Source: Stramenopiles sp. TOSAG23-2 (lineage: Eukaryota > Sar). Taken from it: DNA of 25,821 nt. The DNA lies in the NCBI GenBank assembly GCA_900128395.1, contig LT649446.1, positions 1 through 25,821 on the forward strand. The letters are read 5' to 3'. Below are positions 25,377 through 25,821 of the stretch, in pieces. Each line of letters opens with the position of its first letter. Positions within the stretch are counted from its first letter, which is position 1. The notes beneath the pieces were generated by a model that had not been told where the DNA came from, searched no databases, and worked only from the letters and a program-made list of their open reading frames with translations. The position numbers and the translations under genes were made by a program.

Positions 25377-25821
25377 CCTTTGCCTATATACACGTGTGTA
25401 TCTAGATAAATTAAAACTAATTTAGGAAAACATGTTTAGCAATTCAAACTATTAATATATATTTATTGCACATCTCATTTTGAAATCATCTGTCTAGAGA
25501 GTGGAAAATATTATTTATCGGAAGTAAATGCATTATTTCTATACCTTGTTTTTTTAATTATGGAATTATGTAGTCAAAATATAATATTAATAATATATTT
25601 TATAAAGGTATATTTATATCGGATATATCTCGTATATTTATGATAATAATGTTATATTGATATAAAAATGTAATTTAGAGCAGGAAACCATGATGACATC
25701 TATAATTGTATTTATTATAACAAAAGCAAGCGGGCAAGCTGGCAAGCAAAGCAAGCCCAGTCTGTGCATTAATTACTGACGGAAAATTTAGCACTACATA
25801 GCACCAAAAACAAGATTTCAG
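25377..25821. promoter_or_regulatory. Upstream region of the transporter gene, to the window edge
   Basis: 445 AT-rich bases containing the transporter promoter. A short GC-rich cluster of GCAAGC lies at 25726-25756. No ORF or RNA gene is recognisable before the edge. Confidence 0.45.
25726..25756. repeat. GCAAGC repeat cluster
   Basis: GCAAGC occurs at 25726, 25734, 25742 and 25751, spaced 8, 8 and 9 bases. It is a GC-rich island about 350 bases before the transporter start. Confidence 0.6.

Noticed and set aside
1-25821. Giant-virus or bacterial origin
   Set aside because: Some large viruses carry myosin, but mitochondrial-type presequences, COMMD and Pcf11 homologues, long microsatellite-rich spacers and lack of viral hallmark genes favour a nuclear eukaryotic genome.
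1-25821. CRISPR array, insertion sequence or other transposon
   Set aside because: No regularly spaced repeat array, transposase, reverse transcriptase, long terminal repeats or terminal inverted repeats with target duplication were seen.
1-25821. Reassigned TGA codon
   Set aside because: No gene ends in TGA, but no gene has in-frame TGA either and tryptophan is encoded by TGG, so the standard code suffices.

Overview
The window looks like nuclear DNA of an A+T-rich, intron-poor unicellular eukaryote. Ten long genes are purely eukaryotic in character: a myosin heavy chain, a COMM-domain protein, a Pcf11-type mRNA 3'-end factor, EF-hand proteins, an armadillo/IQ protein, a TPR protein, mitochondrial-type metabolic enzymes and an SLC45/SUT-type sugar transporter. 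All ten read through without an intron. A plausible ATG opens each one and nine of ten have A at -3. Nine end in TAA, one in TAG and none in TGA, so the standard code fits. I cannot fix the lineage. A free-living flagellate of the stramenopile or wider SAR group is my best guess, and it is only a guess. Large, microsatellite-rich spacers and the housekeeping gene content argue against a giant virus or a bacterium.

Layout: (1) 152-1585 + 2OG-Fe(II) dioxygenase of the gamma-butyrobetaine hydroxylase type; (2) 2147-3274 - beta-hydroxyacid dehydrogenase (HIBADH/GLYR type); (3) 4058-5071 + probably myristoylated EF-hand protein; (4) 5495-10834 + myosin with an unusual tail; (5) 11069-11674 - COMMD3-like; (6) 12367-14082 + orphan protein with four RPxSA motifs; (7) 14585-16522 - Pcf11-like CID protein with degenerate zinc knuckles and a SAP-like C-terminus; (8) 17562-19628 + armadillo-repeat protein with a terminal IQ motif; (9) 20005-23076 + mosaic protein with SAP-like repeats, an EF hand, a coiled coil, 35-residue TPR-like repeats and RS repeats; (10) 23691-25376 - SLC45/SUT-like transporter. 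Strands mostly alternate, giving three divergent promoter regions (3275-4057, 11675-12366, 16523-17561) and four convergent 3' spacers. Coding sequence fills a little over three quarters of the window.

How the genes fit together: there is no operon-like logic. Genes 1 and 2 both look mitochondrial (carnitine synthesis; probably valine or related hydroxyacid catabolism). Genes 3, 4, 8 and 9 carry calcium- or calmodulin-linked modules (EF hands or IQ motifs), but neighbourhood alone does not show that they act together. I found no clear self-contained undescribed system. The most interesting points are the Pcf11 homologue whose two zinc knuckles both read CxxS, the mosaic protein of gene 9, the myosin tail, the BBOX-type enzyme without its structural zinc ligands, and shared GC-rich elements in the divergent promoters.
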